Assembly (NCBI GenBank): GCA_947177415.1
Contig: CAMWUK010000019.1
Coordinates: 1 to 47,481 of the forward strand
DNA from: an uncultured Clostridiaceae bacterium
Lineage (GTDB): Bacteria; Bacillota; Clostridia; Lachnospirales; Lachnospiraceae
Direction: 5' to 3'
DNA length: 47,481 bases
Shown: piece by piece, positions 29,399-37,376 of the stretch
Position numbering within the stretch: the stretch's first letter is position 1
How the letters are laid out: every line of letters begins with the position of its first letter
Translations under genes and position numbers: made by a program
Notes under the pieces: generated by a model
What the model saw: the letters and a program-made list of their open reading frames with translations, nothing else
The model's database searches: none
What the model was told of the DNA's origin: nothing

Positions 29399-29863
29399 TT
29401 ACTCCTGCAAACCATAAATTTTTCTAAGTCTAAGCACAATCTTTTTGATATCTCTGGATAATTCCACAAAGCACTCCTCATATTCCACTAGAGTTCCACC
29501 ATAGGGATCCATCACATCCCCTTCTTCTTCATTAAATTCCTTAATCGTATATATGTTTGTATTCACATCAAAATCTCTGGAAATTCTCTCTTTTTGCTCT
29601 CTGCTCATCGTAAAAACTAGAGTTTCTTCATCCATATCCTCTTGTATCAATTGTTTTGCCTGATGACCTTCTATGGAGATTCCATGGTTAATCAAAACCA
29701 CTTCCGCTTTAGGATTCACTGGTTCTGGAAATAACACTACCAAACCACGAGAATTAATCTCTATAGTATCATCTGCAATCATATTTTTGCATATCACCTC
29801 AGCCATCTGGCTTCTGGCTGTATTTTCTGTACACACAAACAATAACTTGCTAAATCTTCTCAT
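29399..29863 (-). CDS. Low-molecular-weight protein arginine/tyrosine phosphatase
   Basis: A 154-residue low-molecular-weight phosphatase. The catalytic loop is CTENTARS, with nucleophile Cys11 and Arg17, and the general-acid aspartate is in the DPYGGT motif near residue 118. Thr rather than Ile at the position after Asn in the loop (CTENTARS) is the feature reported to favour arginine phosphate in YwlE, so a protein arginine phosphatase is more likely than a tyrosine phosphatase. In Firmicutes YwlE opposes the McsB kinase in protein quality control. Gene order matches Bacillus. Confidence 0.88.
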   Translation of the reverse strand: MRRFSKLLFVCTENTARSQMAEVICKNMIADDTIEINSRGLVVLFPEPVNPKAEVVLINHGISIEGHQAKQLIQEDMDEETLVFTMSREQKERISRDFDVNTNIYTIKEFNEEEGDVMDPYGGTLVEYEECFVELSRDIKKIVLRLRKIYGLQE

Positions 29864-29930
29864 GCCAGCCCTCCTTACTATCTTCTCCTACATGTTGTAC
29901 AACCTAGCAGTCACCTACCACCCTCTAATC

Positions 29931-30063
29931 GTAACAGTCCAGCCAAGGGCTGATCTGTTACGGAATTTGGCAAGCTTCGCATGTAAATTGCCCAATTCCA
30001 ATCCTGTTTTAGTCTTTTTTACGGTCTGCACAGCGGAGTGTGCAGACCTACCTGAACTGTTAC
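29931..30063. mobile_element. Palindromic mobile element, subfamily I (copy E8)
   Basis: 133 bp with flanks CTCTAATC (29923-29930) and CTTTAATC (30064-30071), 7 of 8 matching. Same orientation as E1: 31-bp palindrome, hairpin B (one arm has GGAATTTGG, so slightly mispaired), spacer, hairpin A, terminal repeat CTGAACTGTTAC. It lies 24 bases past the tsaC stop and upstream of the phosphatase gene. Confidence 0.88.
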
Positions 30064-30087
30064 CTTTAATCTTCAATTATACACATA

Positions 30088-31131
30088 CTATACTTGTAAT
30101 ATAGCGTATCCTGCTGCCTTTTGAAGACGATTCATAATTGCCTCACCCATACTGTCTTCGCTAAAACTTTCTGCATAAATACAATCGACCTGTAAATGGT
30201 CAAATTCCCGAAGGACTTTATAAAGTCCTCTGGCTATAGTTCCTTCTTCCTCTCTGCTGCCTATACATCGAACCACTCCACCTACATACATTTCCTGGTT
30301 CTCTACGGTGGTAATCACACCAGTTTTCAGACCTTTCTCTAAATTATCTGTAATCCGTTGATTAATCGTTTGCTGTACCTTCTTTGCCTCCCCTGTAACA
30401 ATTGTCAGTTCTGCTTTTGGAGCATAGTGCTTGTACTTCATTCCTGGTGCCTTAGGCTGCAAAGGTTTATCCTTATTTTCTGGCAATATTGCCTGATCCG
30501 TTACAATCTCACCCAACACCTCCTCAAGCATCTCCTTTGTAACACAACCTGGTCGTAGAATCACTGGCACTTCTTCTGTCAAATCCAACACCGTTGATTC
30601 AATTCCCATGTTTACCATTCCGCCATCAAGAACCATATCAATCCTGCCCTCAAAATCTTCTATCACATGTTCTGCCATAGTTGCACTAGGTCTTCCAGAA
30701 ATATTGGCACTTGGAGCTGCTATATAAATCCCTGACTCCTGAATAAGCCGAAGTGCCACAGGATGATTTGGCATTCTCACTGCAACAGTCCCCAAACCTC
30801 CTGTAGTTCCATATGGAACTTTTTTGCTCTTTGGCAATATCATAGTAAGTGGTCCCGGCCAAAAATGTTCCGCAAGAATCCATGCCCGTTCTGGCACATA
30901 TTCAGCTAAAGCTAACAATTCTCTCTTCTTGGCTATATGCACAATCAACGGATTATCTGCCGGTCTGCCTTTTGCCTCATAAATTTTTTTTGCTACTTCA
31001 CCATCCAGTGCATTTCCTCCAAGCCCATATACGGTTTCGGTAGGAAAAGCCACTAAGCCTCCCTGTTGTAAAATTTTCGCTGCTTCTTGAAAACTTTCTT
31101 TCCTATCTGCCTTTCTTATCTTCGTCTCCAT
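30088..31131 (-). CDS. tsaC: L-threonylcarbamoyladenylate synthase, Sua5 type
   Basis: A 347-residue enzyme making threonylcarbamoyl-AMP from threonine, bicarbonate and ATP, the first step of tRNA t6A37 synthesis. The YrdC domain fills residues 1-210: GGLVAFPTETVYGLGGNA, then KGRPADNPLIVHI and SGRPSATMAEHV. A C-terminal Sua5 domain follows after the linker PKAPGMKYKHYAP, which closes the active site in this family. TcdA, which modifies the product further, is encoded at 9817-10560. First gene of a likely operon with the phosphatase and rpiB. Confidence 0.93.
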   Translation of the reverse strand: METKIRKADRKESFQEAAKILQQGGLVAFPTETVYGLGGNALDGEVAKKIYEAKGRPADNPLIVHIAKKRELLALAEYVPERAWILAEHFWPGPLTMILPKSKKVPYGTTGGLGTVAVRMPNHPVALRLIQESGIYIAAPSANISGRPSATMAEHVIEDFEGRIDMVLDGGMVNMGIESTVLDLTEEVPVILRPGCVTKEMLEEVLGEIVTDQAILPENKDKPLQPKAPGMKYKHYAPKAELTIVTGEAKKVQQTINQRITDNLEKGLKTGVITTVENQEMYVGGVVRCIGSREEEGTIARGLYKVLREFDHLQVDCIYAESFSEDSMGEAIMNRLQKAAGYAILQV

Positions 31132-31163
31132 GAAATTCCTCTCTTTTCTATGTGTAAATAAAT

Positions 31164-31195
31164 AGTAACTATTCAGGTAGAAACACGCATTTACT
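31164..31195. repeat. Truncated end of a subfamily III element
   Basis: The first 32 bases match copy E6 exactly (GTAACTATTCAGGTAG, AAACACGCATTTACTG) and then stop. The last bases overlap the stop codon of the AI-2E family gene at 31191, so a deletion has joined the element to the gene end. Confidence 0.7.
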
Positions 31196-32348
31196 GTTTT
31201 TCCACATCTATACCTCTTTTTTCCAAACGGTTATTTACCGTTTCTCCTAATATCGTATAACAGACAGAACAAATCGGAATAAATATCAGCATTCCAATAA
31301 TTCCCATCATATTACCACCTAAAGTAATTGCTACTAATACCCAAATAGCTGGTAATCCAATAGAATTTCCCACTACTCTTGGATATATAATATTCCCTTC
31401 AATCTGCTGAAGCACCAGGAATAAAACAACAAATGCAACTGCCTTCATAGGACTTACCATAATAATTAACAAAACACCAAAAACACATCCAATAAATGCT
31501 CCAACCATTGGAATTAATGCACTGACTACGATTACCACACTAATTACAATTGCATAAGGTAATCTAAAAATGGTCATCATCACAAAAAACATCAAACCTA
31601 AAATACAAGCCTCTACAAACTGTCCTGTTACAAAATTTGAAAATGTCTTATTGGAAAGTCTCATAATTCTCAAAATCCAATCTGCCCGTTCTCTCTTTAC
31701 ATAAGCATATAAAAGTTTTTTTCCTTGTCTGCTCAACTTTTCCTTTTGCGTTAATACATATATGGCAAAAATCAATGCAAGAACAATGTTTACAACCACA
31801 CTCACTATAGTTGTTGCCACATTTACTGTAGACTTTACCACACTTCCTGCCCCTACAGACAAAAAAGAAACTAGTTTCTGGCTGATACTTACCCAATTGA
31901 TATCAATATTTCTAATCTGCTTTTCTAAGTCTGGATAATCTGCCGCAAGCTGCATCGCCCGTTCCTTCCATTGTTCCAAAAATGGCTGCACATTATTCAT
32001 ACAGATTACTGCTGTCTTTCCAAGTTCGGGAATAATTAACATAAATACTGCCCAGATAAAGAAAATCACCAGAATTAAAGTAAGGATAATACTAATTACC
32101 CGATAATTTTTTTTAAAGAAGCCAAATCTTTTCTTTTCACCCAAATTTCTAACATTTTTTTCTATTGCACGCATAGGTGCATTCAATACAAATGCCATGG
32201 CAGCACCAATAATAAAGGGAGATATCAATCCCAATAAATAGCTGATTATCCCCAAAAACACTAATCCATTATTAATTCCCCAAGACAATAGTATGGCAAA
32301 GGCAATCAATAAGCAGACTTTTTTCATATTGTTCTTGTCTAAATTCAT
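31191..32348 (-). CDS. AI-2E family (PerM-like) transporter
   Basis: A 385-residue membrane protein of the AI-2E/PerM family with about eight hydrophobic segments. Typical parts are FIIGAAMAFVLNAPMRAIE near the N terminus, FVTGQFVEACILGLMFF, and the C-terminal RVVGNSIGLPAIWVLVAITLGGNMMGIIGMLI region. Members transport different small molecules or sodium/protons, and the substrate cannot be assigned from sequence. Its stop codon lies inside a truncated mobile-element end, so the last residue or two may have been changed by that event. Confidence 0.9.
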   Translation of the reverse strand: MNLDKNNMKKVCLLIAFAILLSWGINNGLVFLGIISYLLGLISPFIIGAAMAFVLNAPMRAIEKNVRNLGEKKRFGFFKKNYRVISIILTLILVIFFIWAVFMLIIPELGKTAVICMNNVQPFLEQWKERAMQLAADYPDLEKQIRNIDINWVSISQKLVSFLSVGAGSVVKSTVNVATTIVSVVVNIVLALIFAIYVLTQKEKLSRQGKKLLYAYVKRERADWILRIMRLSNKTFSNFVTGQFVEACILGLMFFVMMTIFRLPYAIVISVVIVVSALIPMVGAFIGCVFGVLLIIMVSPMKAVAFVVLFLVLQQIEGNIIYPRVVGNSIGLPAIWVLVAITLGGNMMGIIGMLIFIPICSVCYTILGETVNNRLEKRGIDVEKQ

Positions 32349-32383
32349 TATTTCTCCTCCATATCACATTCCTAACAATACAT

Positions 32384-32410
32384 ATAACTATTCACTCTCT
32401 AAACAGTTAC
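32384..32410. repeat. Short palindromic element (copy S5)
   Basis: ATAACTATTCA to AAACAGTTAC around a 6-base centre, with flanks CAATACAT and CAAATCAT, 6 of 8 matching. It lies 46 bases past the CwlD stop. Confidence 0.5.
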
Positions 32411-32455
32411 CAAATCATTATGTCTGTACCTATCATTATACCTAAAACATTTTTC

Positions 32456-33130
32456 TTAATCAATGAGGAATTGTAGAATCCCTTCTGTAATTCCTTGTGC
32501 CATTTTTTCTTGATAATCTTCTTCTCCCAATAAAGCCTCTTCTCCCGGATTAGACAAAAAACCACATTCCACAATAACAATAGGACAATTTACTTTTCTA
32601 AGCACATAATAGTCACTATTTGCTTTTTCCATTCTCCTATTGTCGTCCCCAACTGTTTCCCTTATTTGATTCTGTACAATTTTAGCTAATTTTTCTCCTT
32701 CCTTGGAACCAGAATAATAAAAAACTTGTGCCCCTTTTGAACTATTATCTGTAAAACTATTTTGATGAATACTTACTGCAATTGCTGCACTGCTGGCATT
32801 TATAATTTCCACCCGGTTACGCATATCTGTCATTTTTTTATTTCTGTCCTCCGGATTACAAATAGCATCATCTGTAGTTCTGGTCATTACAACCTGAACT
32901 CCTTTTTTCTCCAGTTTTTTTCTCACTTTAAAGGAAATTGCAAGATTAATATCTTTTTCCAGACTTCCTGAGATCCCTACCTTTCCTGGATCAAATCCTC
33001 CATGTCCTGGATCAATTGCAACAATCCATTGCTCTTTTGTTTGTTTCAAAGTTTCCCTGCTTTCTACACAAAAAACAGCCACTATCAATAATCCAACTCC
33101 CAGAACACCTGCTATAATCTTCTTTTTCAT
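32456..33130 (-). CDS. cwlD: N-acetylmuramoyl-L-alanine amidase, CwlD-like
   Basis: A 224-residue Amidase_3 enzyme with an N-terminal signal anchor (about residues 4-20). The start at 33130 follows GGAG by 8 bases and replaces the longer frame from 33166. Zinc ligands and catalytic residues are in place: His in DPGHGGFD, Glu in GSLEKDIN, His in SIHQNSF and Glu in VECGFLSN. CwlD cleaves the amide link in spore cortex peptidoglycan to allow muramic lactam formation. Length and anchor fit CwlD, but another wall amidase of the family is possible. Confidence 0.88.
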   Translation of the reverse strand: MKKKIIAGVLGVGLLIVAVFCVESRETLKQTKEQWIVAIDPGHGGFDPGKVGISGSLEKDINLAISFKVRKKLEKKGVQVVMTRTTDDAICNPEDRNKKMTDMRNRVEIINASSAAIAVSIHQNSFTDNSSKGAQVFYYSGSKEGEKLAKIVQNQIRETVGDDNRRMEKANSDYYVLRKVNCPIVIVECGFLSNPGEEALLGEEDYQEKMAQGITEGILQFLID

Positions 33131-33255
33131 TCCATCAGCTCCGTCTGTACTAATACAAGGAATCATTTACCTTGCCATACACGCAGTCCTTATCTATATA
33201 CTCTATGCCCTTTCCTTTAAAATATAACTCAAACATAAATAACATTACACAAACC

Positions 33256-33308
33256 AACAGGCATCCTCAGAATCTTCTAAGAATGCCTGTTTCCACCTGA
33301 ATAGTCAC
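33256..33308. repeat. Decayed element end serving as terminator stem after the GH18 gene
   Basis: A hairpin AACAGGCAT/ATGCCTGTT is followed by CCACCTGAATAGTCAC, which matches a terminal repeat (CTACCTGAATAGTTAC) with two changes. It begins two bases past the GH18 stop codon. The rest of the element is missing. Confidence 0.5.
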
Positions 33309-33310
33309 TT

Positions 33311-35122
33311 CTAGTTAACATATTTCAAAATAATATTCCAAATATCTGACTTCTCCAGACCCAGTTTCCAGCTTGCTACACCAGCTACTTTCCCCTGTTT
33401 ATGGTCTGCAAAAATCACTTTTAATTTCTCTTCAATTGACTTATCTTCTTCCAGCCAAATCTTATACAAATCTTTACCCACAGTATATTCTGCATAATAT
33501 TGTCCAGTTGTCTTATCCCATTCTGGTTTCACTCCATTTTGAGATAAAATATTGCTTGCCTGATTCATACTGTGAGCAGAAGAAGTCACTTTTGTTTCTC
33601 CATCTAAAATGGATTCCTTCCAAAGTCTGGTATAAAATGGCATACCAATAATAACTTGGCTAGGATCTACCATTTTCACAATATTGTTTACTGCTTCTTC
33701 CACGAAACCAATAGAGGCTACCGAACCACTTTCCTCAGAACCGCCATAATGCTCATCATATGCCATAACAACCACATAATCTACGATTTTCCCTTGTTCT
33801 TCTCTGTCATAAAATGCGGTATATTCTGTTGGCACATAACTATCCACCGATAAAACGATTCCATTGTTACGGCATTTAACAGAAAGTTCACGTAAAAATT
33901 CCAAATATGCCTCTGCCGTTTTTGCACTAATATGTTCAAAGTCAATATTGATTCCATCTAAATTATATTGAATTGCATTTGCAATCAATGCATTAGTCAG
34001 TTTATCCCGGTTTGTGGTATTTCCTAAAACGGTTGCTAAATCTATCTCATCTGTTGCTGCTTTAAAATCATCACATAATGCCCATACTTCTACCCCTGAA
34101 TTATGTGCTCTGCTCACATAAGTTTCACTGGCAAGAGAACTAATGGTTCCTTCATTGCTGGAAATGGAGAACCAAGTCGGAGATATACAATTTAACCCTT
34201 TGGTATTTGCAAGATCATTTAGTATACTATTATTGGCAACAGAATTCGTTATCTGATGCCATACCATGTTAATGGTCTTATCTTTAGAGATATGGGGATA
34301 GGCTTCTTCCTTTACTCCGCCTTTCAATTTTTTTTCGTATATCTCTGACAAATATTTCCCAGGTACATATCCGATTACTCCATCTTTTGTCATAACTTTG
34401 GTATACCCTTCCACTAACTCCTCTTCATCAGAAATAACACGAAGTACATCTTTTTCCTCTAAAGATGCTAAAATATCACTCTTTTTACTTTGTGCATAAC
34501 GAAGCTTTGTAGCTTTGTTTACTGTATAGTAAGAATACTTCTCACCCCAGTTGCTTTCTACTACAATTCGGTTTGGCTGCTGGTAAAACTCATATTTAAT
34601 ATCTGTAAACTGCTCCACAAAGTCAAGAGCAAGATATACATTCTCTCCTTCTGTACGCACAATTGGATATCCCACAGAAGTCTTACTACGGTTTACATAG
34701 TAATCATTACTCCCTACTTCTGTGCGTATAATCTCTGTAGCAGTTGCAAAAGATAATGTATTCTCTGTACTATCAAAGTAAAACCGTTTATTTATATTAT
34801 CTGTGACAACATTATAAGGAAGATAAATCTGATTGTCATCATATAATCCTTGTTCTTCTGCAATTGTATCATGTAATACAACCATAACTTTGTCATCTGC
34901 CACTTTATAGTATTCGTTTAAATCCATTACTGTATTACTGGAAGAAATTTTCTTCACCAATACAGACACTATCACAATAAAAACAACTAACAATACTACT
35001 AAAACTGCAATCTTACCTTTTGGTATCCCTTGAGACTTCTCTTTATGTTCTCTTAAAGACCGCTCCCGAAAAGATTCTCTGACTTCTCCTGAACTCTCTT
35101 CATTCTCCCTTCTATATCTCAT
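33311..35122 (-). CDS. Membrane-anchored GH18-family wall hydrolase with SH3 domain
   Basis: A 603-residue protein: charged cytoplasmic tail, membrane segment near residues 38-60, a copper-amine-oxidase-N-like or similar beta region, an SH3-type segment (about 200-265, KKSDILASLEEKDVLRVISD and GVIGYVPGKYLSEI), and a C-terminal glycoside hydrolase 18 barrel. The GH18 catalytic motif DGINIDFE occupies residues 389-396, with Glu396 as the acid. Related enzymes (YaaH/CotE-like spore wall lysins) cleave glycan strands. CwlD lies directly downstream on the same strand, so both may act in spore or cell wall processing. Confidence 0.88.
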   Translation of the reverse strand: MRYRRENEESSGEVRESFRERSLREHKEKSQGIPKGKIAVLVVLLVVFIVIVSVLVKKISSSNTVMDLNEYYKVADDKVMVVLHDTIAEEQGLYDDNQIYLPYNVVTDNINKRFYFDSTENTLSFATATEIIRTEVGSNDYYVNRSKTSVGYPIVRTEGENVYLALDFVEQFTDIKYEFYQQPNRIVVESNWGEKYSYYTVNKATKLRYAQSKKSDILASLEEKDVLRVISDEEELVEGYTKVMTKDGVIGYVPGKYLSEIYEKKLKGGVKEEAYPHISKDKTINMVWHQITNSVANNSILNDLANTKGLNCISPTWFSISSNEGTISSLASETYVSRAHNSGVEVWALCDDFKAATDEIDLATVLGNTTNRDKLTNALIANAIQYNLDGINIDFEHISAKTAEAYLEFLRELSVKCRNNGIVLSVDSYVPTEYTAFYDREEQGKIVDYVVVMAYDEHYGGSEESGSVASIGFVEEAVNNIVKMVDPSQVIIGMPFYTRLWKESILDGETKVTSSAHSMNQASNILSQNGVKPEWDKTTGQYYAEYTVGKDLYKIWLEEDKSIEEKLKVIFADHKQGKVAGVASWKLGLEKSDIWNIILKYVN

Positions 35123-35158
35123 GAGAGTATCTCCTCCTATGCTATTCCCTCTACAGGG

Positions 35159-35241
35159 GTAATTCTTCTGTTTTAAGCTCCTTCGCCGAAGGCAAAATAT
35201 TATGGGCTTAAACGTAACTGTTCATATTTCTGGACAGTTAC
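35159..35241. repeat. Internally deleted subfamily III element
   Basis: It carries hairpin B (TTTAAGC, TTCGCCGAAGG, TATTATGGGCTTAAA) and the terminal palindrome GTAACTGTTCAT to GGACAGTTAC of copy E6. Hairpin A is lost and the left end is unclear. No matching flanks. It lies just upstream of the GH18 gene start. Confidence 0.55.
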
Positions 35242-35498
35242 ACTATTTTTTATGTTATTCATATTTTAACAGAATATACATTATAACCCTATTCCGCTTC
35301 GCTCCTTACCATAGCCTTTATCCTTCATTATTTGTTGCACTAAATTGTCGAATAAAGTCTATAGACATTTTTATTATAATCGGAAATACAGAAAATGTCA
35401 AAATAAAAGAAAGTTTATCTTTCAATAAAACTTTACGCCTTTTTAATTTTCCACCAATAATACAGCACCAAGAAATAAGTATCTTATAATGGAATAGA

Positions 35499-35558
35499 CA
35501 AAAGAGACTATCTTTCATTGTTTATAATTATTCTAAACATGAAAAATAGTCTTCTTTT
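35499..35558. terminator. Hairpin terminator between pseudogene and GH18 gene region
   Basis: AAAAGA-ACTAT-TTTCAT pairs with ATGAAA-ATAGT-TCTTTT with small bulges and a T run. It could end the pseudogene transcript running leftwards. Confidence 0.5.
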
Positions 35559-35651
35559 AATATCATCCTGACTTGTTCCTGTTTGTAAAACAAAAACAAC
35601 TGTTTTGTCAGCATTCACAAATATAGAGGGTGTAAATTTTTGCAGAGAGTC

Positions 35652-35900
35652 TTACTCTCTTTGTTTGTAAGTTACATAGTGAAATCTGCCACCACCTTCT
35701 TCCTATGGTAGATGCAATGTTCCCTTGTATTCCATATCATATATAATTATTTGGACTGGTTCACGAATATTCGTACTGGTTACGTCTTCCTTCCCAATGC
35801 TCATAAGTTTCCAGTGCGACAGATTGTTTGTATTAAATATCTTTTTAGGGATATCTATTATCCCTGATTATTTTTCTAGATTAAAAAATCTAAATATCAC
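35652..35900 (-). pseudogene. Small protein gene with two in-frame stops
   Basis: On the minus strand AAAGGAGA precedes a GTG at 35900 that opens an 83-codon frame. It reads as protein-like sequence throughout but is broken by TAA at codon 11 and TAG at codon 66, ending in TAA at codon 83. The middle part contains KIFNTNNLSHWKLMSIGKED and IREPVQIIIYDMEYKGTLHLP, and after the second stop EEGGGRFHYVTYKQRE. I do not recognise the family. A terminator-like hairpin follows. Intact signals at both ends with two stops suggest recent loss of function. Recoding is unlikely because neither stop is TGA. Confidence 0.5.
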
Positions 35901-36472
35901 TCTCCTTTCCTAGTTTTATAAAAAATCTTAAAATCTTTTTTTCATAAAACTTTTTGTATAGTAGCAACTGTTGTCACACAAGTCATGGGAACTTTGCATA
36001 ATATCCTGTCTTAATATTCTAATATGCATTCCCTTATCTGCCTGCCAGTACATTTTCTTTTTCTTGGAAATATCACGATAATTGTGAGGACTATTTGACT
36101 CGCAAGAAATAGTAACCGTTCAGCCCAGAGCTGACCTGTTACAAAACTATAATCTCTGCGATTAGAAATAATGAACTTTTGACCACAAAACTCTGTAAAT
36201 CTCATCTACATGCTTTTATCTTTTTTAGTGAATAAACAGTACAACTAGTGGTTTGACAAATTTCAGACTGTGTGCTTGACACATTGCTTATTATATCGGC
36301 TTTCCTTTTTTCTTACAATATACAAACTATATAAAATTATTAGTTTATTTTCTAAAAAATCTACATGTCACACCTTACCTTTTGGAAGTATTTCATAACT
36401 CTTTACAGATTATGAATAGGTTTTTTCTGATATTTTTCCCACGAATCTCCATGCGAAAAACTAGCATTTTAG
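35901..36472. other. Intergenic region upstream of mecA
   Basis: About 570 AT-rich bases. Only the short palindrome at 36112-36142 stands out. No gene is supported. Confidence 0.45.
36112..36142. repeat. Short palindromic element (copy S6)
   Basis: 31 bp, GTAACCGTTCAG to CTGACCTGTTAC, nearly identical to the terminal palindrome of copies E1 and E8. No 8-bp duplication is recognisable. Confidence 0.6.
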
Positions 36473-36501
36473 TTGACTTTATGCGGTATATAAACTATAC
36501 T
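36473..36501 (+). promoter_or_regulatory. mecA promoter
   Basis: TTGACT and TATACT separated by 17 bases, 29 bases before the mecA start codon. Confidence 0.7.
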
Positions 36502-36529
36502 TAAGCTAAGAAGAAGGGAGGCGATTTAT

Positions 36530-37327
36530 ATGAAGATAGAACGTATTAGTGAGAATCAAATCCGTTGTACTTTGAACAAAAACGACTTAGTAGACAGAGA
36601 ATTGCGTATAAGTGAACTCGCTTATGGTACTGAAAAGGCAAAGGCTTTGTTTCGTGATATGATGCAGCAGGCTTCCTACGAATTGGGATTTGAAGCAGAT
36701 GACATTCCATTGATGATAGAGGCAATTCCCGTTTCTACAGAATGTTTGGTACTTGTGGTTACAAAAGTAGAAGATCCAGATGAGTTAGACACCCGTTTTT
36801 CCAGGTTTTCTTCTGATGACAGTATGGACAACTTTGATTACGAAGAAGATTATGAGGAATCTTTTACAGAAGAGTTTCTCGACTCTATGGCTGACTTTGA
36901 TGATTATTATAATGATACCAAGACAGATTCTCCTACACAGGTAGCAGATTTTATACCGTTATCAGATGCAGTGAATCCTAAGAACATCTTGGACGATATC
37001 AAACCTCAAGATGGAAAGACATATCCGCCAACACCAGCTTGTAAGATATTTTCTTTTTTACATTTGGATGCAGTAATTTCCTTATCTAAACAACTGGTTT
37101 CCATGTATCATGGAACAAACACTTTATACAAAGATGAAGAACATGATAATTACTACTTGATTCTTAGTAAAGATGAACATTCTTTAGGTGAATTCCACAA
37201 GTTTTGTAATATAGCTTTAGAATATGGTAAAATGGAGCGTACTACATACACAACTTTAGCCTATATTGATGAACACTATACACAGATGACAAAAGCAAAA
37301 GCAATTCGTGTTTTGGCAGAATTATAA
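36530..37327 (+). CDS. mecA: MecA-family adaptor protein
   Basis: A 265-residue adaptor that, in Firmicutes, delivers substrates to the ClpC-ClpP protease and controls ClpC assembly. The N-terminal substrate-binding domain (about residues 1-80, MKIERISENQIRCTLNKNDL to ELGFEADD), a long acidic linker rich in Asp and Glu (85-130) and the C-terminal ClpC-binding domain (about 165-265, with FSFLHLDAVISLSKQL) are all present. GGGAGGCG precedes the ATG. It is a single-gene unit with its own promoter and a strong bidirectional terminator. The phosphatase at 29399 belongs to the same quality-control network in Bacillus. Confidence 0.92.
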   Translation: MKIERISENQIRCTLNKNDLVDRELRISELAYGTEKAKALFRDMMQQASYELGFEADDIPLMIEAIPVSTECLVLVVTKVEDPDELDTRFSRFSSDDSMDNFDYEEDYEESFTEEFLDSMADFDDYYNDTKTDSPTQVADFIPLSDAVNPKNILDDIKPQDGKTYPPTPACKIFSFLHLDAVISLSKQLVSMYHGTNTLYKDEEHDNYYLILSKDEHSLGEFHKFCNIALEYGKMERTTYTTLAYIDEHYTQMTKAKAIRVLAEL

Positions 37328-37373
37328 AAAGTCCTAACGATTACATTCCTTGTAATCGTTAGGACTTTTTTAT
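37324..37373. terminator. Bidirectional terminator between mecA and the VWA gene
   Basis: A 15-bp perfect stem GTCCTAACGATTACA/TGTAATCGTTAGGAC with a 5-base loop and A/T runs on both sides. Confidence 0.92.
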
Positions 37374-37376
37374 TGA

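Larger units (their letters stand above)
35123..35651. other. Intergenic region with element fragment and hairpin
   Basis: About 530 bases without a gene. It holds a partial element at 35159-35241 and a hairpin terminator at 35499-35558. The remainder is AT-rich with no clear signal. Confidence 0.5.

Noticed and set aside
35202-35489. A 95-codon plus-strand frame
   Set aside because: It starts inside an element fragment, lacks a ribosome site and has composition typical of AT-rich noise.
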